Positions 1 to 5,336 of a stretch of DNA of 5,361 bases are shown here, one piece after another (the stretch's first letter is position 1; the number at the start of each line of letters is the position of its first letter). The notes below the pieces were generated by a model that saw nothing but the letters and a program-made list of their open reading frames with translations, did no database searches and was not told the origin of the DNA. Location of the stretch: the NCBI GenBank assembly GCA_031285945.1, contig JAITVF010000161.1, forward strand, positions 1 to 5,361, read 5' to 3'. The position numbers were made by a program, and so were the translations under genes. Source of the stretch: Oscillospiraceae bacterium. GTDB taxonomy: Bacteria; Bacillota; Clostridia; Oscillospirales; Ruminococcaceae.

Positions 1-22
1 ATAAAATCGCAAGGAGCCTTAT

Positions 23-739
23 ATGCCGTACAAAACCTTTACCGGCGTGCGTGAAAAGTGGCTGCCCCTATACGAACAGCTGCGGGAAACGGCAATCGCC
101 GCCCTCGGCCCATTTGAGGAGCGCGAAACCTCAGCGGCGATACAGTGGAAGCACTCTACGACCTTTGCCGAGGTGAGCGCAAAAAAGGACGCCCTGACCA
201 TCGGCCTTCCTTCGAATGAGCCTCACGAAGAGTGGAAGCCCGCAAGGCTTCTCAAAATCTCCAAAAACAGGGTCGCCCATTATTTTGAGGTAACTGAGGA
301 AGGCGAGCTCTTGCCCCTTGTGGATCGAATAGCCCTCGCCTATGAGCTCACCAGAACCTCACGCGCGCCGGTTCGGGCGCCGGCCACGTCTTATGCCACG
401 GTTGACGAATATATCGAGTCCTTCCCGCCCGGGCTGGCCTGTGTTTTACGGGATATCCGCAGGGCCATTAACACGGCGGCTCCCGAGGCGGCGGAAAAAA
501 TAAGCTGGCAGATGCCTACTTTTTATTACCGCGAAAATCTGGTTCATTTCGCCGCAGCCAAGCATCACGTAGGTTTCTTCCCCTCCCCCGAGGCGATCGA
601 AGCTTTTGCGGGCAGGCTCGCCGGCTACAAAACCACCAAAGGCGGGATACAGTTCCCACTTTCGGAAGGGATGCCCCTCGAGCTGATATCCGACATAACC
701 CGCTGGCGAGTCGCGAGAGTGAATGAAAAATATCGGTAA
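23..739 (+). CDS. DUF5655-like plus DUF1801 (YdhG-like) two-domain protein
   Basis: This 238-residue protein starts at the ATG at 23, with AAGGAG at 11-16 six bases upstream, so the start is well supported. Two domains can be seen. Residues about 8-110 resemble DUF5655: an aromatic and charged stretch near 39-60 (AIQWKHSTTFAEV, then KKDALTIGL), then a basic strand and a closing helix. Residues about 125-235 match the DUF1801 family that includes Bacillus YdhG/Fra: VDEYIESFPP (127-136), APEAAEKISWQMPTF (153-167), HHVGFFPSPEAIEAF (181-195) and YKTTKGGIQFPL (202-213). A proline/alanine-rich linker (114-123) joins them. There is no signal peptide or membrane segment, so it should be cytosolic. 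YdhG of B. subtilis has been described as a frataxin-like iron chaperone, but many DUF1801 proteins have no tested function, so I assign none. It converges on etfA, and its promoter lies outside the window. The DUF1801 call is firm; the DUF5655 call is moderate. Confidence 0.85.
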   Translation: MPYKTFTGVREKWLPLYEQLRETAIAALGPFEERETSAAIQWKHSTTFAEVSAKKDALTIGLPSNEPHEEWKPARLLKISKNRVAHYFEVTEEGELLPLVDRIALAYELTRTSRAPVRAPATSYATVDEYIESFPPGLACVLRDIRRAINTAAPEAAEKISWQMPTFYYRENLVHFAAAKHHVGFFPSPEAIEAFAGRLAGYKTTKGGIQFPLSEGMPLELISDITRWRVARVNEKYR

Positions 740-750
740 AAAGATTAAGT

Positions 751-805
751 GTAAGCCCAATAAAAGAAGCCCCCGAAAATCGGGGGCTTTGCTTATTGGG
801 CTTAC
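751..805. terminator. Bidirectional two-part terminator hairpin between convergent genes
   Basis: A perfect 10-bp stem (767-776 with 780-789, AAGCCCCCGA/TCGGGGGCTT) closes on an AAA loop. Outside it, a 3x3 internal loop is followed by a perfect 13-bp stem (751-763 with 793-805, GTAAGCCCAATAA/TTATTGGGCTTAC). On the minus strand the inner hairpin is followed by TTCTTTTATT, which suits rho-independent termination of etfA. On the plus strand the tract is weaker (CTTTGCTTATT). It lies 11 bases after the stop of the first gene and 10 bases beyond the etfA stop, so it probably insulates the two convergent transcripts. Confidence 0.85.
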
Positions 806-815
806 GGCTATACGC

Positions 816-1826
816 TTACACTGTTACGCCAAGCTTCTTTTTAAGCTCATCCTCGAGCATGGGAAGAATCTCGAAGAGGTCGCCTACTATGCCATAATCG
901 GCGACCGAGAAAATATTGGCGTTAGGGTCCTTGTTGATGGCGATAATAGTCTCGGAGGAGCTCATTCCGGCAAGGTGCTGTATCGCGCCCGAGATGCCGC
1001 AGGCAATGTAAACCTTGGGCGAAACCGATTTGCCGGTCTGGCCCACCTGGTGGGCGTGCGGAATCCAGCCCTCGTCCACCGCCGCGCGAGAGGTTCCCAC
1101 AACTCCGCCCAGAGCCTTCGCCAGCTTGCGGATAGCGTCAAAGCCCTCGGGCCCGCCTACGCCGCGGCCGCCTGAAACGATGATGTCGGCGCCCTCAAGG
1201 TCGACCTTCTCGCTGACCTCGGTGATAACCTCCACTATGCGGGTGCGGATGTCCTTTTGGTCAACCGAGAATTCCTCTTTTACGATCTGCGCCTCGCGCT
1301 CTACGCAAGCCGGCTTTTTAAAGATGCCGGGGCGAACGGTACCCATCTGTGGCCTGTTGTTGGCGCAGATGATAACGGCCATAAGGTTGCCGCCAAAGGC
1401 GGGGCGGGTCCAGGCAATGCAGCCGGTCTGCTCGTCAATGCTCAGGTGGGTACAGTCGGCGGTGAGGCCTGTCTGCACCCGGCTGGAAACCCTGGGAGCG
1501 AGATCCCGCCCGTTGCCTGTAGCGCCTACCATAACGGTAAGGGGCTGATATTTTTTTATAAGAAAGGTTAAAGCCGCCGCATGGGCGTCGGTCGTGTAGC
1601 TTTTAAACTCGGGGCCCTCTATGGCCAGGATCTGGTCGGCGCCGTGGCGGGCCGCCTCTTTCGCGGCGATAGATACGTCCCCGGCAATAACCACGGCTAC
1701 GAGCTTTCCGCCCTGCTGATCGGCGAGCTGACGCCCAGGGTTAAGGAGCTCAAGCCCTACGTTTTTGGGCGTGCCGTCGGGGTTTGTCTCAATATAAATC
1801 CAAAGGTCCTTAGTTGTTTCTCCCAT
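816..1826 (-). CDS. etfA: Electron transfer flavoprotein subunit alpha
   Basis: EtfA of 336 residues forms with EtfB the soluble flavoprotein that takes electrons from a partner dehydrogenase, here probably the upstream GlcD. The N-terminal Rossmann-like domain covers about residues 8-190. The C-terminal FAD-binding domain (about 210-330) has SGGRGVGG (218-225), GTSRAAVDEGW (244-254), GQTGKSVSP (262-270), GISGAIQHLAGM (277-288) and INKDPNANIFSVADYG (297-312). Residues 272-298 fit the classic ETF-alpha signature except for the first position. I chose the ATG at 1826 because a GGGGG tract (1837-1841) lies 10 bases upstream. An in-frame TTG at 1835 adds three residues but sits one base from that tract. 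There is no N-terminal ferredoxin-like domain and no clustered cysteines, unlike some bifurcating EtfA proteins. It follows etfB after a 14-base gap, so the two are cotranscribed. The family call is essentially certain; the electron partner is inferred. Confidence 0.96.
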   Translation of the reverse strand: MGETTKDLWIYIETNPDGTPKNVGLELLNPGRQLADQQGGKLVAVVIAGDVSIAAKEAARHGADQILAIEGPEFKSYTTDAHAAALTFLIKKYQPLTVMVGATGNGRDLAPRVSSRVQTGLTADCTHLSIDEQTGCIAWTRPAFGGNLMAVIICANNRPQMGTVRPGIFKKPACVEREAQIVKEEFSVDQKDIRTRIVEVITEVSEKVDLEGADIIVSGGRGVGGPEGFDAIRKLAKALGGVVGTSRAAVDEGWIPHAHQVGQTGKSVSPKVYIACGISGAIQHLAGMSSSETIIAINKDPNANIFSVADYGIVGDLFEILPMLEDELKKKLGVTV

Positions 1827-1836
1827 TCTATTCAAG

Positions 1837-1842
1837 CCCCCT
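1837..1842 (-). promoter_or_regulatory. etfA ribosome binding site overlapping the etfB stop
   Basis: On the minus strand AGGGGG spans the last two bases of the etfB TAG stop and the four bases after it. It is 10 bases from the ATG at 1826 but only one base from the TTG at 1835, so it favours the ATG. The overlap with the stop codon suggests translational coupling of EtfB and EtfA. Confidence 0.6.
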
Positions 1843-2659
1843 ACTCAACGGTTGCGACAATGTTATTGTCGACCAGCATCTGCGCGAGAGAGCGCACAGA
1901 CTCGTCCTGCGGCCCGTCCCGGAAGATGGTGCCGCCCTTTTTAACCTCAGGCACAAAGGTGCGCCGCACTTGGGTGGGCGAGCCCTTAAGGCCGATTTTT
2001 CCCCTGTCGATATCGGGGATATCGTCGGCGGAAATCCGCCCAATCTCCGCTTTTTTTGCGGCGAAGCGGCGCTTTGCCGTGGCGAAACGGGGCTCAAAGT
2101 CCGGCTTTGTAAAGGTTACAAGGCAGGGGAAGCCGATCGCGGCGATCTCCTTGCCGTCCTCGGTTTCTTTTAGAACGTGGAGCTCGTTATCCTTAAGCTC
2201 GCAGGTAAGGCCGTATGTAATCTGCGCAAGCCCCAGCGCCTCGGCAATTTCGGGGCCTACCTGGGCGGTATCGCCGTCGATTGCCTGCTTGCCACAGAAT
2301 ATCATGTCGAACTTAATGTTTTCGAGCGCTTCTATCTTCTTGATGCATTCGCTCAGGATATAGCTGGTGGCAAGGGTGTCGGAGCCGCCAAAGAACCTGT
2401 CCGACGCGAGATAGGCAGCGTCCGCCGACAAAGAGAGGCACTCGCGCAGAGCCGCCTCGGCCTGGGGCGGCCCCATGCTGAGAACGACGATCCGAATGCT
2501 TTCGTCCTTGTCCTGAAGCCTTGCCGCGGCCTCGAGGGCGTAACCGTCGTAGGGGTTGACAATACTCTCAACCCCTTCGCGAATTAGGGTGTTGGTGACC
2601 GGATCGATCGATATCGCCTGAGTATTCGGCACCTGCTTAACGCAAACCAGGATGTTCAT
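1841..2659 (-). CDS. etfB: Electron transfer flavoprotein subunit beta
   Basis: EtfB of 272 residues is the partner of EtfA and completes the nucleotide/flavin-binding face of the ETF. It opens with the hallmark MNILVCVKQVPNT (1-13), followed by NPYDGYALEAA (35-45), SMGPPQAEAALRECL (61-75), SDRFFGGSDTLATSY (86-100) and GKQAIDGDTAQVGP (123-136). Near 176-194 lie GFPCLVTFTKPDFEPRFAT. The DGDTAQVGP form is typical of clostridial and bifurcating ETFs; the mitochondrial type has GKQAIDDDCNQT instead. This hints that the site binds a second FAD rather than AMP, but that is inference. I chose the ATG at 2659 because homologues begin exactly there. The in-frame ATG at 2671 touches its upstream AAAGGA (2672-2677) with no spacing, while the ATG at 2659 has a 12-base spacer. 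It lies 184 bases after glcD, across a hairpin and a candidate promoter, and 14 bases before etfA. Confidence 0.96.
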   Translation of the reverse strand: MNILVCVKQVPNTQAISIDPVTNTLIREGVESIVNPYDGYALEAAARLQDKDESIRIVVLSMGPPQAEAALRECLSLSADAAYLASDRFFGGSDTLATSYILSECIKKIEALENIKFDMIFCGKQAIDGDTAQVGPEIAEALGLAQITYGLTCELKDNELHVLKETEDGKEIAAIGFPCLVTFTKPDFEPRFATAKRRFAAKKAEIGRISADDIPDIDRGKIGLKGSPTQVRRTFVPEVKKGGTIFRDGPQDESVRSLAQMLVDNNIVATVE

Positions 2660-2691
2660 ATCAAAGACCATTCCTTTCGCAAAGTAAAGCA

Positions 2692-2713
2692 GCTTGTTAC
2701 AGCATTAACAAGC
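2692..2713. promoter_or_regulatory. Palindromic operator candidate upstream of etfB
   Basis: Perfect 8-bp arms GCTTGTTA (2692-2699) and TAACAAGC (2706-2713) flank a 6-base spacer (CAGCAT). The site covers the predicted transcription start (about 2711) of the etfB promoter candidate, a usual place for a repressor operator. GntR-family lactate regulators use GT/AC-containing palindromes, but the spacing is not a confident match to any known site. The same sequence could instead form a hairpin in the etfB leader RNA. Confidence 0.45.
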
Positions 2714-2717
2714 GTGT

Positions 2718-2746
2718 TTTATAAAAGCTGCCCTGTAGTCTGTTAC
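2718..2746 (-). promoter_or_regulatory. Candidate internal promoter for etfBA
   Basis: On the minus strand GTAACA (2746-2741, 4 of 6 to TTGACA) is followed after 17 bases by TATAAA (2723-2718, 5 of 6 to TATAAT). It lies between the glcD-side hairpin and etfB, so a transcript starting near 2711 would give a leader of about 50 bases. The -35 box is only moderate, so this is a candidate. Confidence 0.4.
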
Positions 2747-2766
2747 ATTCCGGCTAATCCCGAAAG

Positions 2767-2807
2767 CAGGCCCGGAAAAACGCATCCGGTCGGTTTTTCC
2801 GGGCCTG
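2767..2807 (-). terminator. Strong hairpin after glcD, partial terminator or RNA-stability element
   Basis: Perfect 15-bp arms CAGGCCCGGAAAAAC (2767-2781) and GTTTTTCCGGGCCTG (2793-2807) enclose an 11-base loop. It starts 36 bases after the glcD stop. Downstream on the minus strand there is only CTTTCGGG, with no proper T-tract; the T run is inside the stem. It is therefore not a textbook rho-independent terminator. It may attenuate read-through into etfBA or protect the 3' end of the glcD RNA. Confidence 0.55.
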
Positions 2808-2843
2808 TGTATCCGGATTGAGGGCCTTACGCCTTACGGACTG

Positions 2844-4292
2844 TTATACGTTGGCCGGCGCAAGTCCGAGCTCCTCGTAGGAAAAGCAGACCTTGCCGGG
2901 GTTAAGGATGTTCTTGGGGTCAAACGCGAGCTTGATCTGGCGGTGGAGCTCGTAGGCAATGTCGCCGACATACTCCTGGAAGTATTCGACCTTGCCTCCG
3001 CCTACGCCGTGCTCGCCCGTCAGCTCGCCCTTGAGCTCCTTGGCCTTCTGGTACATGGAGGTCATCCACTTGGCCACCTGAACCTTGAACTCTTCCTCGT
3101 CCATATCGTTGGAAACGGCAAAGATGTGCAGGTTGCCGTCGCCGGCGTGGCCGAGGTAGTTTACGCCGAAATCGTACTGCTTGGCTTCGTCCCAGAAAAA
3201 CTTGACAAACTCGGCGATCCTGTTGATGGGTACAACGACGTCGTTCTCGTCGTAAAGCCTTGCCGACTCGAAGATAACATCCAGGAAAACGCCTCTGGCG
3301 TCCCAGATATCTTTGATCTTGGTGGGGGTATCGGCTATCATGACGTCCATCGCGCCCTGCTCAAGCATGAAGTCGGTCAGCTTTTCAAGGATAGGATCAA
3401 GCTCATCCATAGTTTCGCCGTCAAAGATCATCAGGAGATAGGCCTGGATGGGGGTGCCCTTTATGTCCCTGGGCCATACGGCCTTGCCTATGTATTCCTC
3501 GCTCATGATAAGTATGTCTCTTTCAAAGAACTCGAGAGCGGTGGGGCGGAAGCTCGACTGGAACACCTTGGGCACTGCCTGAAGGGCGGTATTGAGCTCT
3601 TCGAAGGGGGCGAGAACGCTGATGGCAATCTTGGGCGCCTTTATGAGCTTGAGAACCAGCTCGGTTATTACGCCGAGCGTTCCCTCGGAGCCGGTGATGA
3701 GCTGTACGATATTGTAGCCCATGCTGGTCTTTTCAACGTTTTCGCCGATCTTGAGAATCCGCCCGTCGGGCAGAACGACCGTCATGCCGCGGACATAGGT
3801 CTTGGTGGTGCCGTACTTGATGGCGCGCATACCGCCCGCGTTCGTAGAGACGTTCCCGCCTACGGTGGAGAGCTTGTTGCCGGGATCGGGCGGATACATC
3901 AGGCCGCGCTTAAGAGCAGCCTGCTGAAGGTCCTGAAGGATAACGCCGGGCTGAATGACCACGCCGAAGTGCTCGTCGTTCCAACTGAGTATCTGGTTCA
4001 TTTTGGATGTGCAAATGACCACGCCGCCCATCATGGGAACGGCGCCGCCGACAAGGCCGGTACCCGCGCCTCTGGTTGTTACGGGGATATTGTTCGCGTA
4101 GCATAGCTTCATGATCTCAGAAACTTCCTCGGTGGTGAGCACGTCGATCGCAACGTCGGGCATCCTGGTGCCGTAGATGGGCATTTCGTCCCGGCCGTAG
4201 TCGGGATTGATGTCCGTGCCCGTAATAACTCTGCCGGGTGCGATCTTTTCCAGTTGAGCGATGATCTCGGGGGTTACCTGATTGTAAGCCAT
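2844..4292 (-). CDS. glcD: GlcD-type FAD-linked 2-hydroxyacid (D-lactate/glycolate) dehydrogenase
   Basis: This 482-residue flavoprotein belongs to the VAO/PCMH family with the GlcD/D-lactate dehydrogenase layout. It oxidises a 2-hydroxyacid to the 2-oxoacid in the cytoplasm and passes electrons from FAD to a partner. The FAD-binding domain (about 45-215) has TTRGAGTGLVGGAVP (72-86), PPDPGNKLSTVGGN (135-148), STNAGG (149-154) and GSEGTLGVIT (201-210). The C-terminal FAD-oxidase domain (about 222-469) has the metal-site motifs GHAGDGNLHI (381-390; His382, His389) and GELTGEHGVG (422-431; Glu427, His428), ending with DPKNILNPGK (458-467). The start is the ATG at 4292, preceded by AGGAGGT with an 8-base spacer. 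A TTG-started extension to 4337 would run through that ribosome binding site and is unlikely. No signal peptide, CCG domain or iron-sulfur cluster is seen, and no GlcE or GlcF is adjacent. With etfBA downstream, an Ldh-Etf complex is the likely form. D-lactate, glycolate or another 2-hydroxyacid cannot be separated from sequence alone. Confidence 0.92.
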   Translation of the reverse strand: MAYNQVTPEIIAQLEKIAPGRVITGTDINPDYGRDEMPIYGTRMPDVAIDVLTTEEVSEIMKLCYANNIPVTTRGAGTGLVGGAVPMMGGVVICTSKMNQILSWNDEHFGVVIQPGVILQDLQQAALKRGLMYPPDPGNKLSTVGGNVSTNAGGMRAIKYGTTKTYVRGMTVVLPDGRILKIGENVEKTSMGYNIVQLITGSEGTLGVITELVLKLIKAPKIAISVLAPFEELNTALQAVPKVFQSSFRPTALEFFERDILIMSEEYIGKAVWPRDIKGTPIQAYLLMIFDGETMDELDPILEKLTDFMLEQGAMDVMIADTPTKIKDIWDARGVFLDVIFESARLYDENDVVVPINRIAEFVKFFWDEAKQYDFGVNYLGHAGDGNLHIFAVSNDMDEEEFKVQVAKWMTSMYQKAKELKGELTGEHGVGGGKVEYFQEYVGDIAYELHRQIKLAFDPKNILNPGKVCFSYEELGLAPANV

Positions 4293-4479
4293 AAATCGAT
4301 ACCTCCTGTTAAATTGGTTCCAGCCCCAAAGGGCCAAATCACCTTGAGATACGCCATGCTGTTTCGGGATATCGCGGGGAAATTGGCTTAACTTGCCAGT
4401 TATTGCACGCTTCTTCTTAAAATAAATACATAATATAGGCTTATGCTTAAACTTTTACATGCAGAACTGACAAGCCGTT
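4293..4479 (-). other. Long 5' leader of glcD
   Basis: About 187 bases lie between the predicted transcription start and the glcD start. I see short complementary stretches (for example TGGC/GCCA at 4384-4398) but no riboswitch class that I recognise. A 27-codon frame starting at the ATG at 4357 overlaps the glcD start in another frame, ends at 4274 and has no ribosome binding site. The leader is long enough to carry a regulatory element, but its identity is unknown. Confidence 0.4.
4301..4307 (-). promoter_or_regulatory. Strong ribosome binding site of glcD
   Basis: AGGAGGT on the minus strand, 8 bases before the ATG at 4292, is a near-perfect Shine-Dalgarno sequence. It fixes the glcD start and rules against the longer TTG-started frame that contains it. 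Confidence 0.9.
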
Positions 4480-4485
4480 TCCAAC

Positions 4486-4514
4486 ATTATACTACGCTTT
4501 CGCCTTTTTGGCAA
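4486..4514 (-). promoter_or_regulatory. Near-consensus promoter of the glcD-etfBA operon
   Basis: On the minus strand TTGCCA (4514-4509, 5 of 6) and TATAAT (4491-4486, 6 of 6) are separated by exactly 17 bases. This is a strong housekeeping-type promoter. Transcription would begin near 4479, leaving a leader of about 187 bases before the glcD ATG. Confidence 0.75.
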
Positions 4515-4747
4515 TGCCCCACAAGCACACTTGAGAAAAAAATGATTTTTGTATGACTACAAAGGAAATTCTATGCGGTCCGGTCTCGCGGTTTTTTTCC
4601 GTGCTGCTGCGTTTTTCTCCTCAGTCAGCCCACCGTCGTCGCCCGCCTTGCAGGGCGAAAAAAATCCTCGCAAGTCTTGGAACGATTTTAATCCCGGAGT
4701 AGTATTAGCAGTTAGGGCCATATCATTTTGCGCCAGCTTCACATCGG

Positions 4748-4775
4748 GAATTTATCAGGCCGAATTTATCGGGCT
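4748..4775. repeat. Imperfect tandem repeat, two 14-base units
   Basis: GAATTTATCAGGCC (4748-4761) is followed directly by GAATTTATCGGGCT (4762-4775), identical at 12 of 14 positions. It is the only tandem repeat I noticed in the window. Its role is unknown. Confidence 0.6.
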
Positions 4776-4795
4776 AATATTTATATACCGCCGGT

Positions 4796-4823
4796 ATGAC
4801 AAACACGAATATATCTATATATT
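4796..4823 (+). promoter_or_regulatory. Candidate plus-strand promoter upstream of a terminator
   Basis: ATGACA (4796-4801, 5 of 6 to TTGACA) and TATATT (4818-4823, 5 of 6) are 16 bases apart. The -10 lies within an AT-rich palindrome (AATATAT, CT, ATATATT at 4808-4823). With a start near 4830 and the terminator ending at 4912, the product would be an RNA of about 83 bases with no open frame of note. AT-rich spacer DNA often gives such matches by chance. Confidence 0.25.
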
Positions 4824-4878
4824 GGCCCTTTGCCCCGCCGGGTTTTTACGCAAAAAATTAAGGAGCCGATTAAACGCA

Positions 4879-4912
4879 AAAAGCCGGGACAGCTTGCGCT
4901 GTCCCGGCTTTT
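4879..4912. terminator. Strong rho-independent terminator downstream of the small coiled-coil gene
   Basis: Perfect 15-bp arms AAAAGCCGGGACAGC (4879-4893) and GCTGTCCCGGCTTTT (4898-4912) close on a 4-base loop (TTGC). On the minus strand the stem runs into TTTTTGCGTTT, so it ends the transcript of the gene whose stop is at 4945, 32 bases away. The near symmetry means it can also stop plus-strand transcription. Confidence 0.9.
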
Positions 4913-4944
4913 AAACAGATAATAGCAAACTCCCCGCCGATACC

Positions 4945-5154
4945 CTAATCGGAAATCCTGGCAAGAAGGTCATCAACCGACAAGCCCTTTTCGTCGGCGA
5001 TATCGATAACCTTTTGAATTTTAACCGCGCGGTCCGCGTCCATAAGATCTCTCTTCTGGAGTTTAAGGTCGGCTATTTTTGCCTGATATACTTCAATTTT
5101 AGAATCAAGATCCCTGATTTTTTGCTCAACAGGCCTAGCTACTCCCCTAGCCAT
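4945..5154 (-). CDS. Small charged coiled-coil protein of unknown function
   Basis: This 69-residue protein starts at the ATG at 5154, with AAGGAG (5165-5170) 10 bases upstream, and has its own promoter and terminator, so it is very likely a real single-gene unit. Residues about 7-38 form a heptad-like amphipathic helix rich in Lys, Asp, Glu, Ile and Leu (EQKIRDLDSKIEVYQAKIAD at 10-29), predicting a dimeric coiled coil. A second helical part follows (43-69), ending in LSVDDLLARI (58-67), a pattern common in small DNA- or protein-binding helices. There is no cysteine, signal peptide or membrane segment. The layout recalls small clostridial proteins such as DUF4315 members and, very loosely, the H-NS oligomerisation region, but I cannot assign a family. 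A short cytosolic adaptor or nucleoid-associated protein would fit; this is a guess. Confidence 0.8.
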   Translation of the reverse strand: MARGVARPVEQKIRDLDSKIEVYQAKIADLKLQKRDLMDADRAVKIQKVIDIADEKGLSVDDLLARISD

Positions 5155-5194
5155 AATTTATACACTCCTTATTCTGTTTGAATATCTTAAGCTC

Positions 5195-5223
5195 ATATTA
5201 GCATATCAAATCATAAATGTAAA
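5195..5223 (-). promoter_or_regulatory. Promoter of the small coiled-coil gene
   Basis: On the minus strand TTTACA (5223-5218, 5 of 6) is followed after 17 bases by TAATAT (5200-5195, 4 of 6). A TGC directly before the -10 makes it an extended -10 promoter. Transcription would begin near 5188, giving a leader of about 33 bases that includes the ribosome binding site. Confidence 0.6.
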
Positions 5224-5236
5224 CAGTTATCGCAAA

Positions 5237-5253
5237 TTGCTTAAATTAAGCAA
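5237..5253. promoter_or_regulatory. 17-bp palindrome upstream of the small-gene promoter
   Basis: TTGCTTAA (5237-5244), a central A and TTAAGCAA (5246-5253) form a perfect odd-centred palindrome ending 13 bases beyond the -35 box. The position suits an activator or an upstream repressor site for a dimeric regulator. In AT-rich DNA an 8-bp-arm palindrome may also be chance, though eight matching pairs around one base is uncommon. Confidence 0.4.
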
Positions 5254-5313
5254 ATACTCAAAAAATAAATATAGGTAATTATTTTAAGGCTGCCCTTACT
5301 TCCCGGCAAATAT

Positions 5314-5336
5314 AACGCCTTTAAATATTCGGCGTT
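5314..5336. repeat. Short inverted repeat near the window edge
   Basis: AACGCC (5314-5319) and GGCGTT (5331-5336) flank an 11-base AT-rich loop, with TTACTTTA after it on the plus strand. It could be a weak terminator for a gene beyond the window. The evidence is thin. Confidence 0.25.

Larger units (their letters stand above)
4515..4944. other. Gene-poor intergenic region
   Basis: No convincing gene lies between the glcD promoter and the small gene ending at 4945. A plus-strand frame with an AAAGGA before the ATG at 4573 runs through the terminator hairpin and has no protein-like pattern. A minus-strand frame at 4742-4557 begins with GTG and has no ribosome binding site. The region holds a CGCCC/GGGCG hairpin near 4640-4660, a 14-base tandem repeat (4748-4775), two short palindromes (4785-4797 and 4808-4823), a candidate plus-strand promoter and a terminator. 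Confidence 0.6.

Noticed and set aside
1015..1548. Plus-strand open frames opposite etfA
   Set aside because: They are composition shadows of etfA; the product is low-complexity in Pro, Ser, Thr and Arg with no domain pattern.
1581..2363. Plus-strand frame of 260 codons spanning the etfA-etfB junction
   Set aside because: It crosses two well-supported minus-strand genes and has a Ser-rich, unstructured translation.
2943..4106. Long plus-strand open frame (387 codons) antisense to glcD
   Set aside because: It is a mirror of the glcD codon usage. glcD on the other strand has all family motifs, and this frame shows no family pattern.
2844..4292. glcD as a glycolate oxidase GlcDEF component
   Set aside because: No GlcE or GlcF gene is adjacent and etfBA follows directly, so an Etf-linked enzyme is the better reading.
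4274..4357. 27-codon upstream frame overlapping the glcD start
   Set aside because: It has no ribosome binding site and lies where the glcD Shine-Dalgarno occupies the ribosome; probably chance.
4557..4742. Minus-strand 61-codon frame between the small gene and glcD
   Set aside because: It begins with GTG, has no ribosome binding site at that or the next start, and ends upstream of the glcD promoter without its own terminator.
4549..4914. Plus-strand frame upstream of the small gene, with AAAGGA before an ATG at 4573
   Set aside because: Its last codons are the terminator hairpin itself and its translation has no domain-like pattern. The ribosome-site match alone is not enough.
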